In this document: piece after piece, positions 32,001 to 44,043 of the stretch
Position numbering within the stretch: the stretch's first letter is position 1
Layout of the letters: each line of letters begins with the position of its first letter
Source of the DNA: Brachionus rotundiformis
Lineage: Eukaryota; Rotifera; Eurotatoria; Ploima; Brachionidae
Length of the DNA stretch: 64,000 nucleotides
Reading direction: 5' to 3'
Assembly: GCA_016802295.1 (NCBI GenBank)
Contig: JAESIW010000200.1
Coordinates: 4,956,336 to 5,020,335 of the forward strand
Notes under the pieces: model-generated
The model's input: only the letters and a program-made list of their open reading frames with translations
Databases searched by the model: none
What the model was told of the DNA's origin: nothing
Program-made: the position numbers and the translations under genes

Positions 32001-35000
32001 CAGCCAAAGTCCCAACATGTATCTTTACTCAATCTTGTTAAAATTTATCAAATAACTATTTTGCTCGAGATATTCACCCTTTTGATTTAAATTATTTTAC
32101 TCATTTATTTTTATGATAAATTGATATAATATTCTTTACAGCTTTAATAAAAATCAAAATTAATAATTTTTGATTTTCCAATGTCTACTGACGTAGTTTA
32201 AGAAAATGGAATGAAATTTTAAGAACATTAAAGATTTAATACTATTTAGATTTGGCTATATCTTAATAATTTTAATTAACTATATATCTTATAAATTTAG
32301 CTAATTAAAACAAATTTAGAAAAAATTAATTTTTATATTTAAATTAAAAGAAAAATTGTATTAAATCTAGTAAGACTTTAAAGCCAAGTTTAAAGCCAAT
32401 ATTAATTCGTTAATTAAAATAATTTCTAGAAATTTTCAAATTAAAAAAATTATCTAATTCTATTTAATAGCTTTATTTATAATCAAAAAAATTATTAGTT
32501 ATGAACAAAAATCACGTAAAATATTTTTCAATCAAAATTCCTTCCAGTTATAATTTTCTATTTATACAGATTACTGAAATTGTTCAAATGTAAAAACCAC
32601 ATGTTTTTAAACAAATGCCGTATTTTCAAATTTTATAATTAAAATAATTTTCCTTATGATGAATTTTTTCTTAAACGATTGTGATCAAATCTAACAAAAT
32701 TGATTTAATTTTTAATTAAACTTTCAAAAAAACTAATAAAAGGTAATTTCCGAGCGCCAATGCGAAACGATGTATACATGCAAAAAATATAAATTAAATA
32801 AAATACATACTTAAGAATTGATTTAATTGTTCAAATATCTCGAAAGATTATTTGAGCAAAAAATAACTCTTTCATCATGGTTAATTATATCATATACATC
32901 TTAAGATTTTATAGTTAGTTCAATTTATAAAAAGCACATTTAATTATTAAAAAATAATCAAAGTCGGCGTAAATAAATCAATATTTTTGCGATTCAATTT
33001 GCCAACCTATTTAGAATACAATACATTTAAAATAAATACAATATTATATTTAATGTGAAACCTAATAAATATTTAAACGAATATAAAAAGGTTTTAAGAA
33101 AGAAAATTAGGTTCTTATTCATTATATATAAAAAATAAGTTTACACATTAAATAAAAGACTTAAACGATCTTTTTACAAACATTATTTGTAAAAAGTAAG
33201 TCTAATTTTAATTCTAAATAAATGAATAATATTTTAACCCAACTATGTTAATTTATTAATTAATAAAAATCTTAAAATATCGTTGTATTTGAATAGTTAT
33301 CTGACCATTAGATTTTTGAAACATATCTAATAAACTTTTTCTACTAAATTTAAATGATAATTAAAAAATATATCTAAAAAATTCAATATTTTAACATGAC
33401 TGACAAACAGAAAATTTAAATAATTCTTATTTTTTGTCGCGCAGCTATAAATCTTTTATCATTTGAGTTCTTTTCGAAATTAATTTCCTCAATTCAGGGA
33501 AAAGCATGTCTATTGATTTTCAGAAGATACATGGCAAAGCAAATTGAGTTAATTTTAATTATTTTCTCTTGAAATTTGTGCTATAAATTATTAAGGACAT
33601 TTTACTGATAAAAAGTTGATTTTTTAACTAAGACAAACTTGGCTCATTTCTAGTGTCTCTTTTACCTTGTAAATCTTAAATGTAAATTTTTAAGCATAGA
33701 TATTTTTTTTTCCAGATTCTAGACAAACATCCAATTAGATTCATTTTTTAATTATTGTCTATAACAATTTAATAAAGAAAAAAAATATTTCATCATAAAC
33801 CCCGAAAACAATATCCTAAATTGCTTCCAGCTAATCACATCCGTATCGAAAAAAACTAATCACTTTTCTATGAATCTTAAATAATTAAAAATCTTTATTT
33901 TATTCTTATAAAGAAACAAAATTAATATTCAATATTTGATTGCAAAACCATGATTTATAATCTTATTAAATTTTTCATTAAAAATTAAAACCAATGCTAA
34001 AATTTAGAGATAATCATATCAAATTACAATAAGTTATGCCCTAAAATAACTTCAAAGAATATAAGGGTTTATTTCATTCTATGAATTATCTATTATTCAT
34101 CTATCCAGGTTTAATTAAATCTAATAGTATTAAATTTAATGACTCATTATTTTTAATGATACAGAATAGAGAAAAAATAATTAAAACAAAAGATACACTA
34201 TACCAATTATTTTAACAGTTATTAATTATGCGTTATATAAATATTAAAGAAATTTAGTTACTCTGTTTTTATAATTGGTTGAGAATTTTGTAATGTCTAT
34301 TAATATTAACACTGTGATAGATTACATTAGGGTTCAAGTATATCAAAATATTACGCTTCTGAATAATTCAAATTGATTATTATTTGGTTATACATGGTAA
34401 AAGCATGTTATTAGTAAATAATAAGAGTCATTTTTCTGTCATTTTGCTTGCTTTAAATAATGGTGACTATTTAATTTGACTTTAAAATTGGTTTTATTTT
34501 TATCTAATGATTGTTACAAATTATTTTCCATAAAATTTTTAGTTTTATGGACAAAAATAATAATCTTAAAAAATCAATTAAATAAAATAATTAATTTTAA
34601 AAAATTTTAAATAAAGAAAAAATAATCGAAAAGTGATTAAATATATCTTAATTCAATTGTTTTATTCAAAATTAAAGTTAAATAATATTTTAAAAAAAAA
34701 ATATCGGACTTAATATTTAAAGAAAATTAATAAGTAAATCCAAATACAATTATCTTGATTTTTAGACTTGATTTAAAATTTTTAAAATCATGCATCTTAA
34801 ATACTAAGTAATTAAAATGTAATAAAAGTAGCTTACGCAAATATTTAAACTACAAAACAGAAATTGATTTAATTAGATTCATTTTGAATTGATATCAAGA
34901 TATCTGAATTTCGTTTAATTTTGGTAATAAAAGCAAATTGCACTTCATAGGCACCAATAAATTAAGGTATTTGTTATCTAAATGGTGCATAAAATTTATG

Positions 35001-35998
35001 TGCCGATAAGAGGAATTAATCAATTCATATTTTATATGCTTTTTTTGTAAAGACTTTAAAATTATCAATATTATTTCGCTAACAATTAATATTTAAATAT
35101 TTAAAATAAATTAATTTTAATTACTGTTTACAAGAATATTTGGTAGACATTTTTCTTTGATAGATATCTGATCACATATTAAAAATTATTCTTAATCTTT
35201 AATAACAAAAGCTATCGATTGTAAATAGCACTTTATATTCATCTAAAAATTAAATGTTATCTATATTTTGTTTTAGTTTAAATCGTTTAAACAAAATGCA
35301 TTCAATATATAAAATTTTTTACTTGAATATGTCAAATTTCAGACTATCTTTAGAGGAATATCTTTTTTATCTTTTGAACAGCATTTGATTCATTTTTATG
35401 TGCAGATTTTGACTTAACAATCATCTTTGCTTTATTTTTCAACAGATAATACAACACCGTTTATCATGTGCAAGTTGACAATTTGGAAAAAAAAACATAT
35501 TTTACGATATGTTGGCGTTTTCTAAAATTTTTATCTATTCCTTGTTTGAATGAATTTTAAAATGATAGACCTAATAAGTATCAGACTTTAAATCTAAATG
35601 GTCCTGTACATTTTAACTAAAATTTAAAAAGATTTGAAAAAGATATGAATAACTCATAGAGAAAATCAACCATTTCAAACGATCAGTTAATTAAGCCTGT
35701 AAAACATAAGACACTGGCAAAACTATGAATAGAACTAAGCATTTATATAAATTTATTTTTAAATTTTAATTAAAATAACCTTTTAGATTTTAAATTATGA
35801 ATGATATGAAGAAAAAATTGGATTTATTGGTTTTCAAATAAAATAAATGTTTCTTTTCTTCAAACCGACAATATAAATTGATTAATTAAAAATTAAATTA
35901 GTCAAAAATGTTAAATTCAATTAATTTTATGTTAAAATTTCAATTTGGAACCGACAAAAAAATTAAATATTTATAAACAAAAGAAAAACAAAATTATT
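29098..35998. other. Gene desert of about 6.9 kb
   Basis: Long AT-rich tract with no supportable exon, RNA gene or tandem array. The small open frames in it lack protein-like composition. It lies between the start of the GPCR and the 3' end of TDRD9, so it may contain GPCR upstream regulatory DNA and the TDRD9 3' UTR. Confidence 0.6.
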
Positions 35999-38900
35999 TT
36001 AATAACAATTTTTTTGTTTTATCCTAGAAAAGTCAACACCCCTCAGTGGTAACAAAGAGATTAAGTCTTTTTTCCTCGATTCATAAATTTTTCTATCATC
36101 TTCACTCAATATTTTTAAATATTCCTCATTTATCTTAAAATAAGAAAAAAATTAATTAAAAACCAATTTAATTACGTTTTACCTGTTTCCATTTGTAAGG
36201 ACGGTCGAAAAATTGAGGTTCTTTTAAACAACGTTTTTCGGACAGAAGAGCTAAAATTGAGGTCCGAATGTTTTTTTGAAAGTTTCTCAGAATTTGTGGA
36301 TCGTTTGCAGACTTACTTGTGCTCTTGCCACCAATTAAAATATTAACACTTGTTCGAAATGAGTTCAGCTATTTTTTATCAATTTTTAATTAAAATTTAC
36401 ATTTTTTTATACTAATTTGACACATAATTTATCAAAAAAATAACTCTTGAAAAAAATTAATTTAATCTGATTTTATTACTTAGTGACTAAGATGGTTCAT
36501 ATTAATTGAAATTTATAATGACTTATTAAAATGTTCAATTAATTTCCGATTAAATAAACAAGCTAATTAATATCCGAAATAAAATTATTTATTTATTATC
36601 TTTTAATGAAATAATATCTAGATTTTGTTTAAAAGCTTTAATTTTATCTTTTTAAATTAATTTAGTCAATTTTAAAAATTTCAGAATTTACAGGATTAGA
36701 CAGTATTATAAGTATTTTAAGCTTATCGTAATATTAACTAATCTTAATTAATAGAATACCTTTTCTAATCATTTTGGCAAACATTTAAAATTAGTGGCTA
36801 GAACACAAATAAAAGTACTTAATTTAAATTGTTTCTTTATTAAAAAAATTGATCTTTTTGAAAGATAATAATAAAATTGTCCAAACTTTAAATGAATGTC
36901 TATAGTCTTCCTAACGATTAAGATTAGAGTTAGTTACCATATCCAACTTTGCAGACTAATTTGATCAGATTGTCAATTATGTAAAGGTATCTGTAAAACA
37001 ATTATTATACTGATTTGCTTAACTCTTATTAAAAGAAAATTGCCTAAAATCTGAAAGATAAAAATGCTTTCTTAAAAAGGAAGTTATCTAAAAAAAGTAA
37101 CCAAATAAGCTTATCGAATTAAAAGATCAAATAATGTCTTATCTATTAAAAAACATAGATTAATCCATTATCGGATTATATTACAGCCTGATTTCATTCC
37201 AAAGATATCATGTTTGAGACATCTTCATAGTAATTAGATTTTATGGCTTTATACTTTAGCAAAAGATTATGATCTATTAATATAATTTAAATATTTTAAT
37301 AGTCAGCATTTAATGCTTTAATCAATTTTGTTGCTTAATATTATACACATTAAATTTTAAAATCAAACAATAATTGATTACTTAACTTTTTACTTAATAA
37401 TTAGAATTTATTCATCTTAGAATGCTTATTGATTCGAAATTAAATAAATGGCTTAAAAGGAATTAAAGAGTAATTTGCATTTAAAATGTCTCACTATCTT
37501 GAGAAAGGAGTGAAAAAGTTATATAAATGGAGTATTTATTACTGCTATTACTGAAAATTTTATCATACAATATATCTTTTTTAAACTATTATTTTTCACC
37601 TACTTTTTTAATTGTTGATATTGTTTTTAATTTTAAGATCTGTAACAAGTGAGATCTGTCAAGAGCCTGTTATTTGGTCATTTTTTATTTTTATCAATGA
37701 CCTTCCGGAAAATTTCATAAGAATATGTTCCCTGTTACAAAAAAATGTGTCCTGTTTAAAATAAAAATCATGAATCATTTCTAATGAAGAGAAAAAACCA
37801 TATATTTTTTTTTATTTGAGTCACTTTTTTGAATTGAAGAAATACTTTTGATGACCAAACTTTCTTATATTTGATGGAATACGGTAGTCGTGGAAAAAAT
37901 GGTCAATGGATCTCAATATAGAGAAATGTGAAGTAATGCATTTTGAAAAAAAAACCTCTAGCAGACATTTTTTTATCACAAGAAAAAAGCTCATAAGTTG
38001 ACAGAGATCGTTTATTATGTTGTTCCAGTGAGGACACCTTGCTTGAAGAAAGATATAGATATATTTGAGAGGGAATAGAGAAGAGTAGTTCGAATGAGTA
38101 ATGGTTTTAGTGATCAACAAGGATAAGACAAATTTACAAGTTATTTAATGAACTTGATGAGATAACTTGGTACAGTTCACCTATGGAAAATAAAATTCCG
38201 TACAATTCAAGAATTAATCGTACAACACAAACAAAATTGTTGAAGATTGGAACCAATTAACAAATAAATATGTGTCAAGCAATTTATTAAGTTTCTTACC
38301 AAAGTAATGTCACGGTCATAAAAGTCCACTTCAAAAACATCTTCAATATCATTCTCAGTATAGATGGGTTTTCTACTTGCAGTGTCAAATCCTAGGCCAC
38401 AAATAGCTCCTGTATAAGTTAAAGTCTTCTTGTCATACCGGAATTCTACTTCAGGCGAAAATGCCAAAAGAACCAAAGAAACTATGCCTTTTATTTTTGG
38501 AAATAAGCAAGTTTCTCTCAAAAGAATATCTTTCCCATTATCAGATGCATGATGAGCTACAAGCAAATTGGAACACTTTAAAACATGATCCTGGTCAAGC
38601 ATTATTCGGTTGATAGAAAGCCGATCTGGACGAGCTGATGCATTGTTTGGCTCATTTGTCATGGCATACAACCGTGTCTCTATTGGACTGTTGATTTTAA
38701 AGGAAAATTTTTCATATTTATCAAAGCGCAAATTTTTTATATTGTTTTCTATGTTTTCAATATGCACCCAATCCTTAGAGGTCTTGGAGCATTTAACACC
38801 TTCATAAAATCTACTATTAACTCTTTCTTCATGTTTTAACTAAAAATATACTATTTGAGTAATTGTTGTTTATAAGATTGAATTAAAGATACCTTGGAAG

Positions 38901-41900
38901 CATACGGCTCATCACATTTGTCAAATATACCAATTTCGATCAATTTTGTAGCTAAGTCATATTCAAATAAAGGGTTGTCTGAGTCAAATAAAGTAACACG
39001 GACTGTATTGTCTACAATTGAGTAGACTCTTGCTTGTAGATTCTGTATAGAGTATAACAGAGTGCTGTATTCATTCAGAGCTTGTTCTGATCTTGCTCTA
39101 TCTGATAAGATCAGTGGATCTAGCTGAAGATTTGCCAGCTCACACCGTATTGCCTTAATAATTATTTTAAAAATTTTATCATAAATATTTTAAACTGAGC
39201 TTTAGTGTTTAATATTAATTTAAAAATTAAAATCAATTTCGGTTAAATTTATTCAATAGCTAAATGATTTCATAAATTTTCAAGTTTATTTGCCCTTTAA
39301 ATTTTCTTAAATAGGTAAAAACTTAAGCTTAAAGAATTTATATACTTACTCAGATAAATTAATATAATAATAAATAAATTAAAAATTTTTAACCTTTGAA
39401 AATTTTGCTTTTTAGATCAAAAAGAAAAGGATATAATTTGAAAACAAAATAAAAAAAATATTCTAAAAAGGTATTTAGCCATATGAAAATAGAGAGATAA
39501 AAATGTGATATTTAAATTAAATTTAATTTAATAATTTTACTTGACTTGGTATTTTGATCAGCTCTTGAGGACATTCATAAATTAATGAAAAATCTTTTTC
39601 TTCACTGTTTCCATAATCAATATAAATAATCTAAAAATGTTAAAAATTTAATTTGTTCAATACTAAATATTTTTTAGTTTGAAGTTTGATAATTGAAGTT
39701 AATTCTAGATTCTTACATTACATCCTGTATTGTTTATATTAGTAATTCGAGCTCTATAGAAGCCACATTCAGTTCCGTTACCAGTAAAATGAAAGCCAAC
39801 CACCAACTTTCCAACAGCTAAGTTCTCCTTTCTGCACAATTTAAACTTATAATTTACATTGGATAAAATTTCTTCTATCTTATTAAGCTGAATCTGATGT
39901 AGTTCTTCATCTATATGTGCCCAAAAGTGCGTCAAATGGTTCAATACAACAGGTTTAATGCGAAATTCATTCATATCTTTGATTAAAAGATTTACATCAT
40001 CATCCATACTTTGATTAGTTATGGTAATCCGGTTGGTAAATCCAATGCCATACTCATTGGCTTTTAAATTTCTCAAAAAATCCAAATCTCTCTTGACTCT
40101 TTGAAAATCTTTGGAATAAACTCGACTTAGCTGAATAGGCTTATCTAGTCTGTTCAATACTAATGCTAAATAAACTCCACTGGCAATTTTATTAACCAAA
40201 TCTAAATTGTCCTTAAATTCAATAAATGCTTTCCTATCCTCATAATGAACCACCAAGTTGGAAGAACACAATTTGAAAATTTCTTCGATTTTTTTATGAT
40301 AAACAATAGCCGAATCTGGAAAAGATGTAACCGCAATGGTTGTTCTAGGATCTTTTGCGTAAAGCATTTTTACAATTTCTTTATCATCATTAACATTTGT
40401 CTTGAAATAATTTGGATAGAAAGCACCAGCAATCATAAAATTGAGTATATAATACTCGTCAAGTGCTGTCTGCGGATCCATCACCTCTTGTTTAACAAAT
40501 CCAAGCTCTCTTATGTCCTTAATATCTTCTTCAACTGTGAGTCCATGGCGTTCACTTAGTCTTTTTTCTATTTCGCGGCGTATTTTCTCCGCATCATTTA
40601 AATTCTTCAAGTCCAAGTAGTGCTGATGACACCATTTTTCCATTTCTCTACTGTTCATACGGCTATATTTCTTGTGGGCCTTCCACAAATTATAAGCATT
40701 CAATATGCAAGTAAAATCGCTCATTAGACCACTGGAAAAAAAGTATTTTCCCTTGTAAAACTCAAATTGTGAGCCTGGTCGCAGAGTGAATATGCTTTTG
40801 GCAGACAATACTGCGGCCAGAACAACCGCATCCCTGAGCCGACCAAACACATGCCCGTACAAAATTAGCTTGGTGAGTTTCAGATCAATTGGTAATGATG
40901 CCATTATGGACCCAGCATATGTCAAGTCACCATCATCAGGACAAATAAAGCGTTTTTTATACAAAGAAAGAGCTCCAACTTGCTTCAAGTAAATAATTGT
41001 TCTTTCAATTTGATCCAATGTTGGCGGAGTAAGAGCCAGCGCGAGTATTTTCTTCGGCTTATCACTAAAGACACGTTTTATATTCAAAATTAGCTTATCC
41101 AGAGACTCGCGACTAATGGCCGGCTCTGGATGATCATTAATTGCTTCTTGGTAAAATCTAGCTGGTACTAGTCTATAATAAATGCCTTGAGAGACTCGAC
41201 CAGCTCTACCGCGTCTTTGACGCAAATTTGACTTGGAAGCCCATGCTAACTCAAGGGACGTATAGTTTGTGCTTGGATCGGTATAAGGAACTTTGGTCAA
41301 ACAAAAATCTACAATGTACTTTACATCTGGCACTGTAAGTGAACTTTCAGCAATACTGGTGCTTAGAATTACTTTTCGGTAATACATAGCTGTGTCATCA
41401 AACGCCTGCATTTGAGTTTCTAAAGATATGTCACTGTGAAGCTTGCATATGACCAAATTGTTATCAGACAAATTTTCTACTAGATATTTTTCAGCTCGTT
41501 CAATCTCGTTCCATCCTGGCAAAAATACCAATACAGCTCCACGAATTGCCGCCAAACCATTGATTTTATCCAAATTCTGCAAAGCTCCTTCCTTGCCATC
41601 TATATATTTTAGTAACTTTGCCATTATTTCAAACTGTTCTTCAAATATTATTGGATCGGTATATTTGAATTCAATACCAGTCTAAAATTTATTAATTTTT
41701 TAGATTAATTGTTGATAAAATTTTTGAGTAGCTAGCATACAGTTATTTTTTTATTTCTTTTTTTTTTAAATTTTTATACTATTATTAATATTTATTTATA
41801 TTTTTACAAATAATTTAAAAAACAATTGAAGCCTTACTAGATTAAAGTCAACATTTAATTTTAATAAAAACATTTATTTAATTTATTTTATTTAAAAAAA

Positions 41901-42872
41901 TTTTTTTACCTGAAAGTTGACCATTTCTTCTATGTCATCTAAATGTTTGGTAACTACATCATATACATTTATATTACATTGAATTATTGGTATGTGATTT
42001 TTTATGGCAAGAGGAGAAAAATATTGTATAAAAAGCTGAGGATCCAAAGTAGCCGACATTAAAATTATCTTTCCTTCAAAGTGCTCCATCAACAATACTT
42101 TTATAAGCAGTATGACCAAATCAGTATCAAGATCTCGGTCATGTATCTCATCTAGTATTATGTGAGTGTATGTTTTTAATTGGATATGATTGGAAACTAT
42201 CATTTCTAGCAAGTATCCAGTTGTCACATAAAAAATTCTAGTGTCTTCGCTAAATTTGTTTTCCAAGCTAACTTTGTAGCCACAGACTGATCCCCATTTC
42301 CAGCCTCTTTCGTCGCATACTCTCTTCGAGATGCTTTTGGCCGCAATTCGTCTCGGTTGAGTGACCAAGATCTTACAAGATCTGGACTTTTTTGCAGCGT
42401 TATCAATTATAAATTGGGGTACTTGTGTAGTTTTGCCACATCCTGTATTTCCTTGTATTATAACAATATTGTAATTGCTCAAATGTTGAATTATTTCCTC
42501 CTTATGTTTTATAATAGGCAGATTGGAGTTGTATGTGTGTGTAAAAAAGTTGTAACTTGGATTGTTATAATAGATAATTTCACTCGAATCGGGAGGTTCT
42601 GGTTCACTTTTGACTGAATTTTCCAGAGTTTTTTTTTTGCTTAGATGCACAATAAATTTATCTACATATTCAAAATTTTCTTCGTAGTTTCTTTTTCGCT
42701 TGCTAAATGATGAGTAATTTTCATTTTCTTCTTTGATTCGGCGTTGTTCCTCTTGATCGATTTCAGGACATAGGCCAAAGCCGCCAGTTGCTGGAACTAG
42801 GCCATTGTAGCTTTTTTTGTAAGGACTTGTGGGCTCCGTTTTAAAATTCGGCGAAGTTAATTCATTAGACAT
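35999..42872 (-). CDS. TDRD9: TDRD9 / Spindle-E type DExH helicase with Tudor domain
   Basis: Seven exons: 42872-41910, 41681-39717, 39630-39541, 39153-38893, 38839-38300, 36368-36183, 36133-35999; all junctions phase 0; 1379 residues, matching human TDRD9 (about 1382). Helicase motifs: GNTGCGKTT (141-149), TQPRR (171-175), DEIH (241-244), SAT (273-275), then STSIAESSLTVPDVKYIVD and QRRGRAGR. The Tudor domain spans exons 2-3 (VGFHFTGNGTECGFYRARI, then IIYIDYGNSEEKDF). Exons 4-7 continue the TDRD9 C-terminus, including YTGAICGLGFD and the late DRPYKWKQ element that resembles human EKPYKWNQ. TDRD9 unwinds RNA in nuage during secondary piRNA production and silences LINEs in the germline. The 1.9-kb intron 5 holds a LINE relic. 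Confidence 0.94.
37655..38125 (+). mobile_element. LINE reverse transcriptase relic inside a TDRD9 intron
   Basis: Plus-strand frames, broken by stops, read EPVIWSFFIFINDLPENF at about 37669 (counterpart of the GPLLFLIFINDLP palm motif) and KWSMDLNIEKCEVMHFEKK at about 37897 (the W-LxxNxxKCxxMxF motif following YADD). The end near 38060 (LKKDIDIFERE, RRVVRMS) fits the usual LEKVQRRATKLI region. The part holding YADD is not visible. Antisense to TDRD9. Confidence 0.68.
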
Positions 42873-43007
42873 TATTTTTAATACAAATCTATTAATTTTT
42901 TTAAGAATTTTAATTTGTTCTCTAATTAAAACAAAACAAACATAACTTAGTCTTTGTGGAAATGAAATTAAAGTAGTCAATGAAATAACTCTTTTAGGTT
43001 ATAATAT

Positions 43008-43770
43008 TAATCAGAATCTAAATTTTTCTAAATTAGCATGTAGTGTATCATTAGTTGTGAATAAAAAATTATTCAGCATTAAGAGACTATTCTACCTATC
43101 AACTTCTGTAAAAATACAGTTCTTTAAGACGTTTATATTGCCATATTTTGATTATTGCTCGACTCTCTTGTGCTATTTCTCAAAAGAGGCAATAATTAAA
43201 TTGGCTAAGAGTTATTATTTAACGTTATTTAAATTGTTTAGGTTCAAATTTGATGTAAATAACTTTAATGATATTAATAACTTCTTAGAAAAGTATGGCT
43301 TGTTTGCATTCCAACATAGAATAATTGATAGAATGCTATCTTTTGCTTATAAAACACTATACTTTCATAATTCTCCTGAAAATCTAAGGCAGAATTTAAA
43401 GAAAAATGACTCAAGAAATTTAAAATATAATTTAAGGAACAGTGAGAATCTGATAGAACCAACTTCAAAATCAGTAAATGGTGAAAAAACATTTGGATTT
43501 TTCTACTCAAGACTTATAAATTGCTTTGTGATCAAGAGATCAATGTTGAAATTTACAACATTTAAGCATTCAATTTTTAATAATATCAATTTAATTTTTA
43601 CAGTTTTTGAAAAAAAATTCAAAAAATTTAATTTAAACATTTCAATGTTTTACTTTTTTAAATGATTATTTGAACAATTTATTTTTAATTAGTAAAATTT
43701 ATTTTATTTAAATAAATAGAGTGTTAATCGGTCTTTATGACATGGGCACTAGCCTGTTGATTAACCTTGA
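43008..43770 (+). mobile_element. 5'-truncated LINE: reverse transcriptase C-terminus and 3' tail
   Basis: An unbroken frame from about 43008 to the stop at 43663-43665 reads LNFSKLACSVSLVVNKKLF then FYLSTSVKIQFFKTFILPYF and DYCSTLLCYFS, matching the LINE thumb/C-terminal region (KLxYxSLIxPxFDYCSxVW). It later has KTFGFFYSRLINCF, the counterpart of RxFxxxAxxxWNxLP. Upstream sequence with the palm motifs is absent, so the copy is 5' truncated as usual for LINEs. Past the stop lies an AT-rich 3' UTR and an imperfect stem-loop (GTTAATC at 43723-43729, GATTAAC at 43759-43765). The open frame suggests a fairly recent insertion. Confidence 0.78.
43723..43765 (+). other. Candidate LINE 3' stem-loop
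   Basis: GTTAATC pairs with GATTAAC 43 bases apart, with an inner GGC-ACTA-GCC hairpin. It lies just after the LINE reading frame, where many LINEs keep a structure recognised by their own reverse transcriptase. Confidence 0.45.
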
Positions 43771-44043
43771 AATATTAAGAAGATATTTTCATAAAATTAT
43801 TAATTTTTTAAATTTACATAAAATGTAAAAAGTGTTGGTTTTTTCAAATATTTGCTTAAAATCTTTAATAATCAGTAATTAAAAGGAATATTTTTTTAAT
43901 TTATAAAAATTAAAATATATTACGCTATTAATAAATTTATTGAAAAATAGAGATATATAATTTTAACAAGCACTAATCTGGGATTTTTTATTTTAAAAAT
44001 AAATATTTTTTTACTTTAAATGACTTAAAAAATTATAAAATAA

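Noticed and set aside
29098..35998. A CRISPR array, prophage or bacterial operon in the long gene-free block
   Set aside because: No regular direct repeats and no prokaryotic gene features; the whole window is eukaryotic with spliceosomal introns.
37821..38120. A 99-codon minus-strand open frame in the TDRD9 intron
   Set aside because: It is the antisense of the LINE relic, whose plus-strand motifs are recognisable.
42873..42980. A 36-residue N-terminal extension of TDRD9
   Set aside because: The codon at 42980 is TTG and the segment is hydrophobic AT-derived sequence; the ATG at 42872 is the better start.
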